The position numbers and the translations under genes were made by a program. Of a DNA stretch of 64,000 nucleotides, positions 12,162 through 25,600 are shown piece after piece. This DNA comes from Watersipora subatra (lineage: Eukaryota > Bryozoa > Gymnolaemata > Cheilostomatida > Watersiporidae), in assembly GCF_963576615.1 (NCBI RefSeq), contig NC_088708.1, forward strand, positions 25,055,191 to 25,119,190, written 5' to 3'. The notes beneath the pieces were generated by a model. That model was given only the letters and a program-made list of their open reading frames with translations. It did not search any database and was not told where the DNA came from. Numbering within the stretch: the first letter of the stretch is position 1; every line of letters begins with the position of its first letter.

Positions 12162-15100
12162 ATGCAACGAAACAAACAAAGACGTACACAAGACAGAACA
12201 GAAGTCAGTTGCTGCCTGAAGTACCTTTTGTTCTCTTTCAATGTATTCTTTTGGGTAAGTTCTATGAGCTGCTGAGAATAACCACAGCGTGCTGGTGTTC
12301 CGTTTGTTTTGTGTCAATGTACGTGCTGAGCTTTCTCTAATTAGAGCAACTTTAGCATTTCTTATGAATCTTACATAGGTGAGTTCTTTATCAATGACAT
12401 TTTATTCTCATGGACTACATGTATGTAAGAGCCAGCGTTTTCATCTTTAGTAGTGCAAATGTATCAATTATATGCGTATATAACATATATATGAAACAAG
12501 ACTATTCATTTTGCAAAAACTTTCAATTGCTCGTCAATTTATTTTGCTTTGCTCACTAAAATTTCTGAAAGCTTAACTAGCTTACTACTGTTTTTATTTG
12601 TGTAATTACTAGAATTTTTTTAATTTTTAGTAGTCTTTTTATTGTTTTTGGTTAGCATATCTGTCAATGTATTATTAATATAAATTTAACAACTTGTTAA
12701 AAATATAGGAAAAGGAGGTGATACTTATAGCGGAGCAAACTAAATTCTACCGCCATGCATTGCTCAAAGGCTTGAGTCAATGAAGTCGAGCACCGGCTGC
12801 ATTGCATTTCCGTACGAGACATATGTGACTTCTTCAACTCTTTGTAGCTCGTTGGGCTTGGTATTCTTGCCATAGGCGTCTGGGCCTGGTATGAAAAGCA
12901 GATGTTTCAAAATATTGGAGATCTTACCGAGATCTTCCTTGACCCAGGACTACTGTTCATCATTGTGGGCTGCATCATATTCATTATTGGTTTTGCCGGC
13001 TGCATCGGTGCATTACGGGAGAACACGTGTCTGCTCATGTTTGTATGTACTTTCTGTTCTATTGAGTATCTGTTCATCATGTTTGGCGCTTTTAAAACCG
13101 CCTTTATCTGCTGCCTGAGGCTTTTAAGCATTACTGGTTTTTTATTCTGTTGGCAAGTTTTCAGCATAGTGTGTGTCAATGGTTTAAAATTGATATTGGA
13201 TAGCTCATGCGGAATACTTATAATCAATAGTTTTATGGTGTCTGCTGACGCTATAGTTCTTTGTCATTCCATACTCTATATTTATGTTTGCAGTTTATAG
13301 CTTGTCTAGTGGTTATACTGCTGACTCAAGTGACTGTTGCCGTACTGATCTTTGTGTACAAAGACTTTGTGAGTATTTCTTATTTGCATCGTTGATTTCT
13401 CATCTGTTCACATGTTTATGTATCCAGCTACCATTTAGAGCTAGACCTCTATCAATTTACTTTGACTTATTTCATCTGTCTCTATTCACTGAGTCCTCCA
13501 GCTTTTCTCTGTCTTTTTACCTCTTCTATTGTCTCTTCTCTCTGTTCCTGTAACTGGTTTTTGTCGATCTACCTCTGTCCAACTACCTCCATTCACTTGC
13601 CTTTGCTCACTTGCCTCTTTCCTTTTGCCTTTGCCCATCCACCTCTGTCTGTTGGCCTCTGTCCATGTATCTCTGTCCGTTCACCTCTGTACATTTTCCT
13701 CTGCTATCTTTTTGCGATCTGTTTGCTTTGTGTGTTTGTCTCTATTCACTTGTTTTTGTGAGTTTGCTTATGCAACATGCTCGATTTGTTTGAAACTTAA
13801 AAAATCGAACATATGCCGCATTATATATTTATAGGTGTGTTAGTCCCGTATAATCTGTGTTATTGTTTTTTGTCGTCTCAGGTAAATGATCGGATTAGGG
13901 ACACAGTGAACACTTATATAAGTAGATACAGAGATGATGATGATCTTCAGAATATTATAGACTGGACGCAGGATACTTGGGTATGGCTCAATTTCTATAT
14001 AGATAGTCATCTGTTTGCTAGTTGTTTACGGCGATGATAAGATGAACGGATTGTTAACTATAGATGACAGGGTTTAGACCAAATAATTTTTAATTATAAG
14101 TTTTAGCATTGATTTAAGATGAAAGAGGTGCTGCTCGGCAATACTTCATCCTGTTTTGCTGTTGGCTATGATACAATCATTTAAAAAGCATCATTACAAT
14201 TGCGCAACTTTTGCAATAGTTTGGTTTCACCTGACAGGATAGTTGCGAAAAAGACTCTTGTTGGCATACATAGTTTTATAACCATTTGGAGGCGATTCCA
14301 TGTTTTTTGCACATTGAAGTTGACCAAATGTATATAATCAAGTGCACTGTTTTCAAAGTTTTGTTTTTCTCAAGATTTTTTACATTTATACTTGTAGCTG
14401 TACTGCTGCGGGGTGGAGTCACCTGATGACTGGAATAAGAATGTCTACTTTAATTGTTCATCGCCAAGCAGAGAACGCTGCGGTGTTCCCTTCTCGTGCT
14501 GCAAGAGAGAAGATGTAAGTTAACTGTTGTATCTGTGTGTACTCGGGAGCTTACTAGGACAAACTCGGAGCTCATGGAATTCAACATGCGCTATAGTTGT
14601 TAGCTGTTGTTGCATCAATTTTCAGAGCCTGCTACTGTTGTCGTATATGTGGTAGGGTGTACTAATTTGTTGACTTAGTACTGCAAATTAGAAATTATGC
14701 TCTTTTTTGCAGACTGATATTGTCAACCTGCAGTGTGGCTATGATGTACGGACTCCAGAAAATGTAAGAAAACGCAAAGCATGTCACATTGTTCATTAAT
14801 TGTTAGGCAGATGAAGGGTTGCTCAAATTTGCCGCTGCCAAATTGCTGACTTGCTAAAAGCACATGACTGTTGACATTCCTTCATTCAGCAATCACTTGT
14901 TTTCCTATGTGACAGACAAGCTGTGTTATGATAAAGGATAGATCAGCATAGACTTAGAGAGTTGTAATTTAAGCATGCACTCAGCTCATTAACATTTTCA
15001 AAAAACTACTTGGCTTGATTCATTTGTAGTCTTTGAGTGTCCGTTTTTACTGTCAGTTTTACTAATTTTGATCTTCACAGAGAGACCGGCAAAGCCAGTT

Positions 15101-16308
15101 TATCTACACAACAGGCTGTCTCGATGCTGTTGCCCAATGGGCAAACAATAACATGATTCCAGTGGCTGGTACAGCTGTTGGCATTGCTGTTGTGGAGGTA
15201 CGTGAGTCAGTCCTAGTATTTTAGGAGGGTTAGAAGCTACATATTTGCAGCGTGTACACCAATATTGCTTTCTTTTTTGTTTTAAATTGTTTAAAATTTA
15301 GGCTTGAACGTTGCCATAAAGTAGTTTCACATTCTATCAATTAAAGTTTCACTCAGCTTTTTTTCGCAAGCAGATAACTGGGATATTTATCGCTTACCGT
15401 TTGAAATCCCAAGTGAAGAAGGATAATGAGATGAGGTTGCGCTACAAGAAGCAGGCAGCTAGACAAAGCTAGCTACTACTACTAGCTAGCAAACTACTAG
15501 CATTCTCTCAAACTACTGGTATACGATGTTGTGCTAATCGCGTATTCCCTGGCTGTGTAGCTTGGAAACTCAACGACTTTTTGGTCGTTCCTCAACTTTT
15601 GATGTCGAGTAACAATCTATAGGAGTTTTGATGGTTTCTATTGTGAAGTGTTAGTTGTACTTCAGTGTTTAATATTAGCAGTAGCATTAGCTGTCAGCTT
15701 GTTTATCCTTTGCTTGTACATTCCTCCGCTCCGTTCCATCTGCTCGTATGCGAGTTACCATAACCCTAGGTTTTCAACAGATGCTCCAGTACATGCTGGT
15801 CAATGAATGTCACACAAAAATGTATACTTTTATAGCTTTTTCAGATTATTCAACTTGTTACAACTAGTCTGCATAACATTTTACTTGATTTTGACACACC
15901 GCTCACCTCATTATTGGTTTGTCATTTACAATTGCGACTACCCTAAATATCTATGCATTTAGGCCTCTCTATTACTAGAGCTGCTCAAAATCGCAGCAGT
16001 CTTCAAAGTAGTAACCCACTATATAGCGTTGCTAATACATCAATTTTTTTAAAAATACATCAGGGCCATGTTTAACCATCTTTGTATAAAAACAAGATCT
16101 TTAAGATGTGATCCATTCTGGGAACAACATGTAGTGTAAAGAATGTTGCCAGTACATAGACGTGCTGCTCTATAGAAAGCATTTGTGTCACAGAGCTAAG
16201 CATAAATCTAATTTTTAATTTCAATTACAGATTATTGGGATATGTTTTGCGCACCAACTTCGACAAGATATATTTGCTCAAAAGGCAAAATGGCGGCGAC
16301 GCAGATAA
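12162..16308 (+). CDS. TspanC8 tetraspanin (Tspan5/14/17-like), two alternative C-termini
   Basis: Four-pass membrane protein. TspanC8 members bind the metalloprotease ADAM10 and control its exit from the ER and its substrate choice. Exons: 12162-12254, 12848-13042, 13294-13368, 13882-13980, 14398-14514, 14713-14763, 15081-15197, then either 15374-15472 or 16231-16308. All junctions are phase 0; products are 281 or 274 residues (family about 270). The N-terminus has a basic/CC stretch before TM1 (CCLKYLLFSFNVFFW); TM2 is followed by GFAGCIGALRENT; the large loop starts near residue 122 and has YRDDDDLQNIIDWTQDTW, CCGVESPDDW, NVYFNC, RERCGVPFSCC, QCGYD and TTGC. The loop has eight cysteines, which defines TspanC8. 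The start is the ATG directly before the conserved CC-KY segment. Closest by eye to Tspan5/14/17 rather than Tspan33; the exact orthologue is unsettled. Confidence 0.95.
13430..13765 (+). repeat. Pyrimidine-rich degenerate repeat in tetraspanin intron 3
   Basis: The intron between 13368 and 13882 is filled with imperfect cctctgtcca / ttcacttgcc-type motifs, strongly C+T biased on the plus strand. Three overlapping frames of 60-101 codons run through it only because stops are rare in such sequence; it lies wholly inside an intron whose flanking exons join in phase. Confidence 0.7.
15374..15472 (+). other. Tetraspanin alternative last exon A
   Basis: Preceded by a good acceptor (cgcaagcag) and joining in phase 0 to the exon ending at 15197. 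It encodes the end of TM4 plus a long basic tail: ITGIFIAYRLKSQVKKDNEM, then a short segment ending KKQAARQS and TAG. It aligns with exon B (ITGIFIAYRLK against IIGICFAHQLR), so the two look like a tandem exon duplication. The tail is longer and more charged than the usual family tail. No canonical AATAAA was seen between this stop and exon B, so 3' end formation here is unproven. Confidence 0.8.
16231..16308 (+). other. Tetraspanin alternative last exon B
   Basis: The acceptor is ttcaattacag, phase 0. It encodes IIGICFAHQLRQDIFAQKAK, then WRRRR and TAA. This matches the family consensus at the end of TM4 and the tail (human Tspan5/17 have a GIC-A-L-DI-A pattern ending in W), so it is probably the ancestral tail. 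An AATAAA follows at 16440. Confidence 0.85.
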
Positions 16309-16439
16309 AGTAAGTCATGAGTCTATTGAAAATTATTTATCATATCAAGCCTTTGCATCGCCTTGCATAATGCAATCATTAAAGCTCTTGAGTGACTTTT
16401 CCTACCAATATATTGACTTTAATAACCATGTGATGCTTT

Positions 16440-16445
16440 AATAAA
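16440..16445 (+). terminator. Tetraspanin poly(A) signal
   Basis: AATAAA 132 bp downstream of the exon B stop codon. The convergent CNBD2-like gene ends at 16639, so the two 3' ends are less than 200 bp apart. Confidence 0.6.
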
Positions 16446-16638
16446 CCATTTTGTATGTAACTTTGTCATGATTGTCACGTCGACGTTTTATACATATTTT
16501 TATGCACCAACATTCTTGAGTTCATACGTGAACATTATATATTCTTCTAGTGTGTTTGAGAATACAGTTATTTTCTATTTGAAAATTCCTCTTGTACTTG
16601 AGTTCTCCATCATTTTCGCTAAAATTTTTTGCTTTTTT

Positions 16639-19600
16639 TCACTCGAGTCTCGCTTTCATCTGAACTATCTCTTGATAATAATCATCTTTGAATTTGATCC
16701 AGTTGACATAGGATTGAAGCTTGTGTTGGAGTTCTTCATCTGTGGGATAGGGCAACTCCTGCAGGTAAACAAAGTATAGATGTCAATAGACATTTGTAAA
16801 GAAATAAGATTATTGTATATTATACAAATAACAGATTCTTGGTGGATAATGCATGCAGACACACACATATTAGCAACAGATTCTATATACATAAGACGAA
16901 TAAACGCATACAAGCCACAGATACCTCGTGGATTATGCACAAATATTATTCAAAACAAGGTTGGTTCCATTTGACGGTGTTTAATCAATCGGTATTTGAT
17001 TACTTGTGAACTTTCAGCATTGGGTCCAGAAATTAAATTTAATGTTTATTGAGAACACACATTACCAGCATTAGCACCATGTGAATACATGTTAAGCACT
17101 GCAACTAGCACACAAAGGAACCGAACTGTACAACACACTCATTATAAACTATTCAAATGCCAGATAGACTTCATATATTGATGTGAAATGGCCCTAATTG
17201 TTTAACCAGTTTCTATACATACTCGTTCATGGATGTAGGTCAGAGTTCTGTTGCTGCAGTGCTTGAAAAAGAACTGTTTGGATAGGAGTAGGCAATCAGC
17301 ACCATCGCTGACCAAAGCTAAGCTCGGCTGATCCCCAAATACTTCTGATACAAGCCCCTATGAATAGTAGCGCATGCACAATAGTACAATAGTACACACA
17401 CAGTAGCACAATAGTCGCCTGTAGTTTTTACATTGATTAGCCTTGCATTGACTAACCCATAAGTAGATTCGATCAATTGCTACATACACACATGTAGGTA
17501 CTTGCTTAAAATATAGGAATGGAGAGAGGCTTAGCATTATTATTTGAGTGACAAGCTCAATAGCTCACTACTACTTTAAGCTAGTAATATGGAGTTAAAC
17601 AGGTAATTAATGAGAGCTAAGATGGAATTGAGAAGTAAACGCCCAAAGAAATGACTAAATTAGTGCGTCATTGAGTATGACATTGCTGATTACGCTAATG
17701 GAGAAATTATACTACAGTACGCTTGCGCTGAAACAGATTTGATGCAGAGCAAATCCATGTACAGCGCAGATGAGATATTTTGGGGATGTTACTTCTGCCC
17801 TCCAGCTAGAATCCATGCTTGGCTCACCATGATTGAGTTTGCATGAAAGCCATACCATACCACTTCAGGCTGGGTGGGTATGAATACGATATACCATACC
17901 AATTCAGATTTGACACACTACTTAATAATGCCATGCAGATGTTTTATTATTTTTTTGCTCACAACTTTGGTTTCGGCTCTGGTATTGATGCTAAGTCAAT
18001 GTTCAAATGGTTGATGATAAATTTTACGATGCTAAGGAAAAAGTGTGGCATCCTATCTCTATTCAGATATCACTATCGTGCTTATGAACTAGACATGCAT
18101 CTTTGCAAAGGAAAACCTACTAGATGACGAATACATTCTCACTATAACCTTATTCAGATGGTTGACTACAGTAACATAATAAAACTATCCGCCCAGTTTT
18201 ATTGCAGTAAATTAAAGGAAAACTTATCTGCAGTATCGTGAGCCTGCATTACCTGTACATATCTAATCTCTCTGCCACACACATAACTCTTAATGACATG
18301 CTTTACTGTCTGTGCATCCGCTCTGACTAGTAAAGTAAGTACTTGGAGGTGCCTGTGCTGGGACAGAAAAGTGTGAGAGTTCCAATGCAGTATACTTCAT
18401 TTGCCCAAAACACAACACTCAAGGATAACATCTTAAACATAATATACCATGCATAAAACCATTGGCTCAACAAAAGACCATTTGAGCTATAGGGGAGTAC
18501 TTACAAAGGTTTGGCCTTTCTCTAACTTGCAGACTTTTATAAACGTTGGCTTGCTGACTTCCGCACCATCATTGAAGGCAGCATGACTTTGGAGGAAATC
18601 TAGGCGCGCTCCAATGGATAGCCGATCTTCCACAAGAGGAGGTAAATGGCCACTCGTGTTTTGGGCAAATGCACTCAGCTTTCTTGAGGTGGTTCTATAC
18701 ATATATGGTGGCTAAAGAGAGAAAATACAACAAAAAATCACTAATCAGATGCACCACTGAACATCAACAAACTACTATTTAATATGTTAAGTTACTTCCT
18801 TTAACATACGCCTACTATTTGAATCAATCATGACAAGCCTAAGTCTTGTCATGATTGATTCAAATCATACAAGTTTTAGAATAAATCAAACCATCCAATT
18901 ATTTACTTCATTTAAATTCAAGTGACCTTAAGATAAGACAGGAGTAACTGGATATCATAATTGGAAATATCATTCAAATCACAGTTATATAATAAATAAA
19001 AAACAGTCTTGTTGATCCTGCTGTGTCCAAATGTGAGATGTTCATGAAATCTCAATACTTGAGATAAATGCTTTCATTTAGAAAGATTAATCGATGTAAG
19101 ATTTTACTTGGCTTGTATAACCAGCGAGCTGAATCTAGTTGCGCAATGCCGATTTTTCATCAGAAAGATGACTGGTTATGCTATAGAATTATCTGTGGCT
19201 TCAATGATGTACAGTCAAACCACATCTTATGATAATCTTAACATTTTTTCTAATAGATGAGATAACAGTTAAGCCAATATTTCACTCCACATCCCATGTC
19301 TGAATTTTTTAAACACTGCAGCTTTGCAAATCTGTACAACCTTTGCATAATTTAGTTATATTGTGTTCAAATCATATTAAACAGTGCTTCATAACATTCT
19401 TCTTTGTTTTAAACTCTGGATCCTAAAAAAATTAGTGTGAGTGGTAAAAACAAAAAAATATAATATTTTTCTTAAAATTAGCACAAAAATTTACAAAAAA
19501 TGAGTAAAAATCTTTTCATCAGTTATTTTGTATTTTAAATGATCTACAAAACAATCTACAAGTTATCTGGAAAACAAAAAGTGAAATTAAAGTGGGAAAA

Positions 19601-22600
19601 TGAAGCCCAAAACAAGTGAGTTTGTCAAGGTTGGACATGATTGATGCAACAATCATATTTGAAACAAAGAAATATAAATTGGGTTTCGTTAATTTAGAGG
19701 TCATATAGTTAGTGCAAGTTAGAATAGCCCCATATCTCCTGCATCTATTGATGTGTCTTTAACAAGATTACATCTCTATTGATGTGTCTTTAACAAAACT
19801 ACATCTCTATTGATGTGTCTTTAACAAGACTACATATCTATTGATGTCTCTTTAATAAGACTACATCACTATTGATGTGTCTTTAACAATACTACATATC
19901 TATTGATGTGTATTTAACAAGACTACATCTCTATTGATGTGTCTTTAACAAGACTACATATCTATTGATGTGTCTTTAACAATACTACATATCTATTGAT
20001 GTGTCTTTAACAATACTACATCTCTATTGATGTGTCTTTAACAATACTACATCTCTATTGATGTGTCTGTAACAAGACTACATCTCTATTGATGTGTCTT
20101 TAACAAGACTACATATCTATTGATGTGTCTTTAACAATACTACATATCTATTGATGTGTCTTTAACAATACTACATCTCTATTGATGTGTCTGTAACAAG
20201 ACTACATCTCTATTGATGTGTCTTTAACAAGACTACATCTCTATTGATGTGTATTTAACAAGACTACATCTCTATTGATGTGTCTTTAACAAGACTACAT
20301 ATCTATTGATGTCTCTTTAATAAGACTACATCTCTATTGATGTGTCTTTAACAATACTACATATCTATTGATGTGTATTTAACAAGACTACATCTCTATT
20401 GATGTGTCTTTAACAAGACTACATATCTATTGATGTGTCTTTAACAATACTACATATCTATTGATGTCTCTTTAATAAGACTACATCTCTATTGATGTGT
20501 CTTTAATAAGACTACATCTCTATTGATGTGTCTTTAACAAGACTACATCTCTATTGATGTGTCTTTAACAAGACTACATCTCTATTGATCAAAATAATTA
20601 TTTTTAAATTTTGGAGTTGGGGGACAGAGTAAATGAAATAAAGTACAGCGCATTCTAATAAGAATATCGAGCCCCAACATAGGGCAATACCGAGACACAA
20701 AAAACTTTGGAATGAATTAGCATTGCATGTCAAGGTTTTAAAACGTGGAAGTTCAACTTACTTGGCATATAAAAGCTAATGTTAAAATTGTCAGCGTAAT
20801 GACAAATCAAGGTTACAACTTGATTCAAGGTGAGCCATGGACAATCCCACAGCCATAGGAACTAGAAAAATCCTTTACACACATCGCATACATCTCTATA
20901 AGATCTATAATGTGTGGAACAGATTTAATATTGAGAAGTTAGACTGAGACTGACTCGCATACCTTAGCTTGATGTCTTCGTCTCATTTCCTCATCAATGC
21001 TCTTGGAGAGAAACTTCTGATTTCTGAGATTGTGCAAATTCACAAGGTTGTGCTTATTATCAGCCACTTTTGTATTCATAGAACATATCTTTGGTAACTC
21101 GCATGCTACAATGTTAGAAGCAACCATTGCAAATAAATACAATTAGTATAATATGAAAAAATAGTATCAATGAGTCTTACTAGAGAGAAGTTGATGTAGA
21201 ACGCAAGAACATTAGGCGATGTAACTAGTAGGACAAGGGAAAACAGAAAAGATAAGGGGAGTATTGTGTCAGCATTAGATGCATGCAAAAGCGTAATGGA
21301 AGGGAAAATAAGGGCGGAGATAAAAAAGAGAGAAAGAGGTAAGTAGACAAGGGAGTCAAAATAAGAGATAGAGAGAACAAATAAAAAGTAATACAATCAA
21401 TGTTATATAGGTTACTCATAGGTCTGCTACCACAACAAATTTTACAAGCTTGAAGTATTTTAGAGGCATGTTTAGAGGAAGTTACTATCTTACATTTATC
21501 AAATGGTTTTCCAGCTTCCGCTTTGCATGATTCCAGCTTTTTTAGCACTGAGAGACTACCCTGGGAAACGGACAAGATTTTCAGCGATACATACACTTGT
21601 TGTACATGTAAGTAAGTTACAATGATAACTAGATTATATTATTTGCTTTTGAAACAAACTAAAAGTCATAAATCATTCAAATCATGTGCTTGGAAATGTT
21701 TTCTTTTAAAGGAATACAATCGCAGTATTGTCCCTAAACCTGTGCATAGAACACTAAAACGGCTCTTGCAAATTTCGCACAGGTCAGTTGTGTAGCATTT
21801 AAGCATGGATATTTTACACAGAAATAGTCCTATAGTCGATTCCTGCCGAGTCTCAAAAACCACAGATGACATTCATAAAGAAAAAAATTAGCACATATTA
21901 AAATGAGAGTCAATCTAGAACTTGATATAATAAACAAACCACAAAGTCATGTATATTTCATGTCCTAGAATATGCAAATGAGTGTACACCTACATAAGTA
22001 TGGTTATCAAACAGGCTCAACTGAATAGATTTAGTAATCTTTGCATAGGATGGCGCGTGTCAGCCTTCACACCATTACCTGTACAATAATACACAAGTAG
22101 TAATATTTATACTTTTCATGTATTAATAGTCAGAGGAGAGAACCTAGTCTGTACTTGACAGCCCTAAGTAGGGAAATACCTAACCTTTACCTAATACCTC
22201 ATATAACAGCCGTGTCCATCCGCCTATCCAAGGCCAAGCTAAGAGCGTTAGAAAAAAACATTGTACCGCACTGGAATCAAACCTAGATATCTAAATTCCC
22301 GGCCAAGTGTACTACCATCTGTGCCACTCGACCACCTTGTTGCTGTGTGGAATAGTTGTGCACATAGCTATTACGCATGATGATCTCACACAGTGCACAG
22401 AACTGTCAGTATACTCGTAATATAATAAGAGCCATGTTTGTCCAAAGCCACAGTTGGAGGAAAAAGATTACACCTCATAGGATTTGGACTCACCACTTTC
22501 AGCATGATAGATCAACACTCTAACAGCGGCACCAATCAACCACCTACTGGATATTCGAAGTACTTGTATGCATAGTTATTACATCTGATGATCTGTAACG

Positions 22601-25600
22601 GCACACTAGACTGCCAGCGTACTAGTACAATATAATGTGATGATACGACCAACTCACCGACTTGACTATATAGAGCCAGTCAGAGTGATGACTGTTCCTC
22701 ACCAATATCTGCCCTTTCCTGGAAATATACAATTAGATTACATAATCATTCTATGACACTTCCAATGACTCTCATATTAAGTGGAAAGCACAAAACGAGC
22801 AATGATTCAAAAGGGTGACGCTCACTGGAAGTAATGGAAAACAAGAACATGTGGCTGTCTGCTGATGAAGTCGAGTGGGAAGTCCTTGAGAAAGTAGCTG
22901 TCACGAAGGAAGTTGTGTATGGTCTTGTCTTTAATTGGCATCTCCATATGGGAAATGTACTTGGTGGAGAGTTCTTGCGCATCTAGACAGAGCAGCTCTG
23001 TGGTCACATGACTTACGACAGTAGCTGACCTGTGACCTCTTTGTAGCAACGCCTGCTCCTGTAATGCATCAAAGCAAAATTATCTCTAGATTCACAGGTT
23101 TCTAGTCAGTACAACAGATTAGAGACTATTACTCGTGTAATATATCTATTTATAACTTATTACTATTAAAATATGTACCTTGATGATTTATTAGCAATTT
23201 TGAGAATATTTCTAAGTTAAAAATGGTAGGCATTAATACAAAAGCAACCAAGAAACAAGTGGCTTAGCTATTTATGACTGTATGCCATACGATACGCTAA
23301 CAAGTATTATCTTGCATCTAGTACTTGTGATATTGATCTTCCCACCGGTCAACACCCTTTGTATTGCTGTTGCGAGCAATGAGTCAATTTGCTAAAAACT
23401 ACTCAATAAGATGAAATGGGAGAACTGAATCAAGTGCCAAAAGTGGTGTGACTTAATAATGCCCCCAGTTTTATATCACAGCAAGCAACAGGCAGTTTTT
23501 CTATGCAGAATATGACATATCTGTTAGATGCTTTCCAGAGGAAAGGTAAAGGATGAACCTCAGCTATGACCAAAGCATACTGGAATGCTTACACCCGAAA
23601 GTCAATACAATCGTAGTGACTAGGCATATTGCATAGCCTGAAGTTTCAGCGATAACACAAGGCAAACTTGATAACTGTTTTAATTTTCATCAATAGCCCC
23701 GAGTTCATCTCATAGATACTTGGATTGAGTTTGGTACAATGTGAAGCATGAGATGGATAATCACAAAAACCTAAAAGTATGAAAATATTTCAAATTTGCC
23801 AAGTTCTCACTAATGCTGATGTGTCAGTGTTCCACAAAATTCCGAGTACAGTAGTGGTACAGCGCGGTTAGCACATGATAACTAAAGTTGTAGCACGAAG
23901 CTACTGCCCACATTATCAAAACGAATTGGTCTATGACCCTAGTAACTTCATATCGCTATTACTTAAAGGTTGACTTGCAACAAAGTTCGCATTACAGTTA
24001 TTCGGTATCAAAAGATTCACCATGTCTTTGTCTGCTGTGTTGTAGGTGCAAAATATGTGGAAATGTGATTACAAGCTCTTAAAAGCTCAAAAACGAACAG
24101 TTAATCGCAGCCATCATGAAACCGTTCTCACGTAAATTGAAAGGCCAAAACAAGGCTCAATATAAAACTTCTCGTAGCACTAGTTTACGAAAAACACTTC
24201 GGGTTTTACCAAACAGCCCTTACCAAATATAGACGATCGCTAGTTTACAGTTTTGTTTCGGCTTAGTCTAATTGTCTAGTCGTAATCTGATTATGTGATC
24301 CATACTTCCTGCAAAACCGCGCGAATAATTTCTGCAGCATTTTTCGACTACCACAGGTGACCAATAGGCTTGTCATGTTCATCAGAGGATGATATGCACG
24401 CCTTTGAGCTAAGGTTAAAAAATTAAACAAATTTTTATGGTAGGTTTTGAGATATCAGTGCTCAAAGTAACAGCATTACAATGATGACGAAAGAGACGCG
24501 TAAGGACAACAGACATGGTTTTATTGAATGTGTGAAGTATATTTGTGAAAATATTTCGATGAATGAGGTTGCGTGAAAGTGTAAACAGAAGCCATCTTGT
24601 ACAACTACGTCACATTTGAGCCGTTTTGGAAAGAGATTCTAATCTACAACGGTCTTGTGATGGCTGCGATTAACTGTTCGTTTTGTAGCTTTTAACATCT
24701 TGTAATCGCATTTTCACATATTTTGAACCTACAACACAGCAGAGTAAGACATAGTGAATCTTTTGATACCAAATAACTGTAATAAGAATTTTGTTGCAAG
24801 TCAATCTTTAATTGAAGGCTACACTATAACAAGTCTGAAAAGCTCGAACTCTAATAAGCTTATCGCTGACCCAGTTTGACGGAACTGTGACTCGCACAGG
24901 TTGATACCTCCGTAGGTCAACAACAAGTTAACCAATCACAAGAGCGTACAGTGAAACAACCATTAATTAAAAATAGACGATTCAGTTGACGCGCAAAATA
25001 CTTGGCATAGTTTTGCCAACTTAGATCATAGGTTTGCTAGGCTATTTTAACAGAGGTTGTCGGAAAGAATCACCTTTGATTTCAAAAAGTAGTGTTTATT
25101 GCAAAGCATTAACTGAAATTGTGATGGTTGCAATGTACCATCCAACACCCTTTATGTAAGCCTTTAATGTCTAGAGCAAGATGCTTCCAGCTGGCTAATC
25201 ATGTAGTGAAATGTCATTGATAGATGAGATGATATTCATCAGCAACCAAAAGCCATGAACTAATTGTTATCTTAATTAAGACCAATGAATAATATTCTAG
25301 ACAATAATATAGTCAAACATTAATATGTGAAGTCAAACCATTGCAATATTTGTTTCTTATGTCAAAATTTTTACATGTTCAAGAAAATATTCTTAGAAGA
25401 ATACAACATACATGACAACGTACATGTATGTAGTTTAATTTACTTCAGAGCCAAAAACGATAATAAATACTTGAAGCAATAACACGGAGCAAGCATTAAA
25501 GCGAATGAGTTATATAAAACTATAAAAATACTATATGGGATAATTTAAATAATATAATAAAATATATATAAAGTAATATCAGATTATGTCAAAAAATATA

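Noticed and set aside
13462-13834. Overlapping frames of about 60-101 codons that look like hydrophobic peptides
   Set aside because: C+T-rich degenerate repeat within tetraspanin intron 3; exons on both sides join without it.
21106-21430. Minus-strand frames of 96-123 codons rich in Leu/Ser/Phe
   Set aside because: Purine-rich plus-strand intron sequence read in reverse; only the part at 21560-21494 is an exon and it ends at a donor.
22195-22430. tRNA gene on the minus strand
   Set aside because: A- and B-box-like motifs are present but no complete cloverleaf can be drawn, and the sequence is repeated with a long shared leader and tail, which fits a SINE. The same applies at 28455, 30025, 42050 and 52574.
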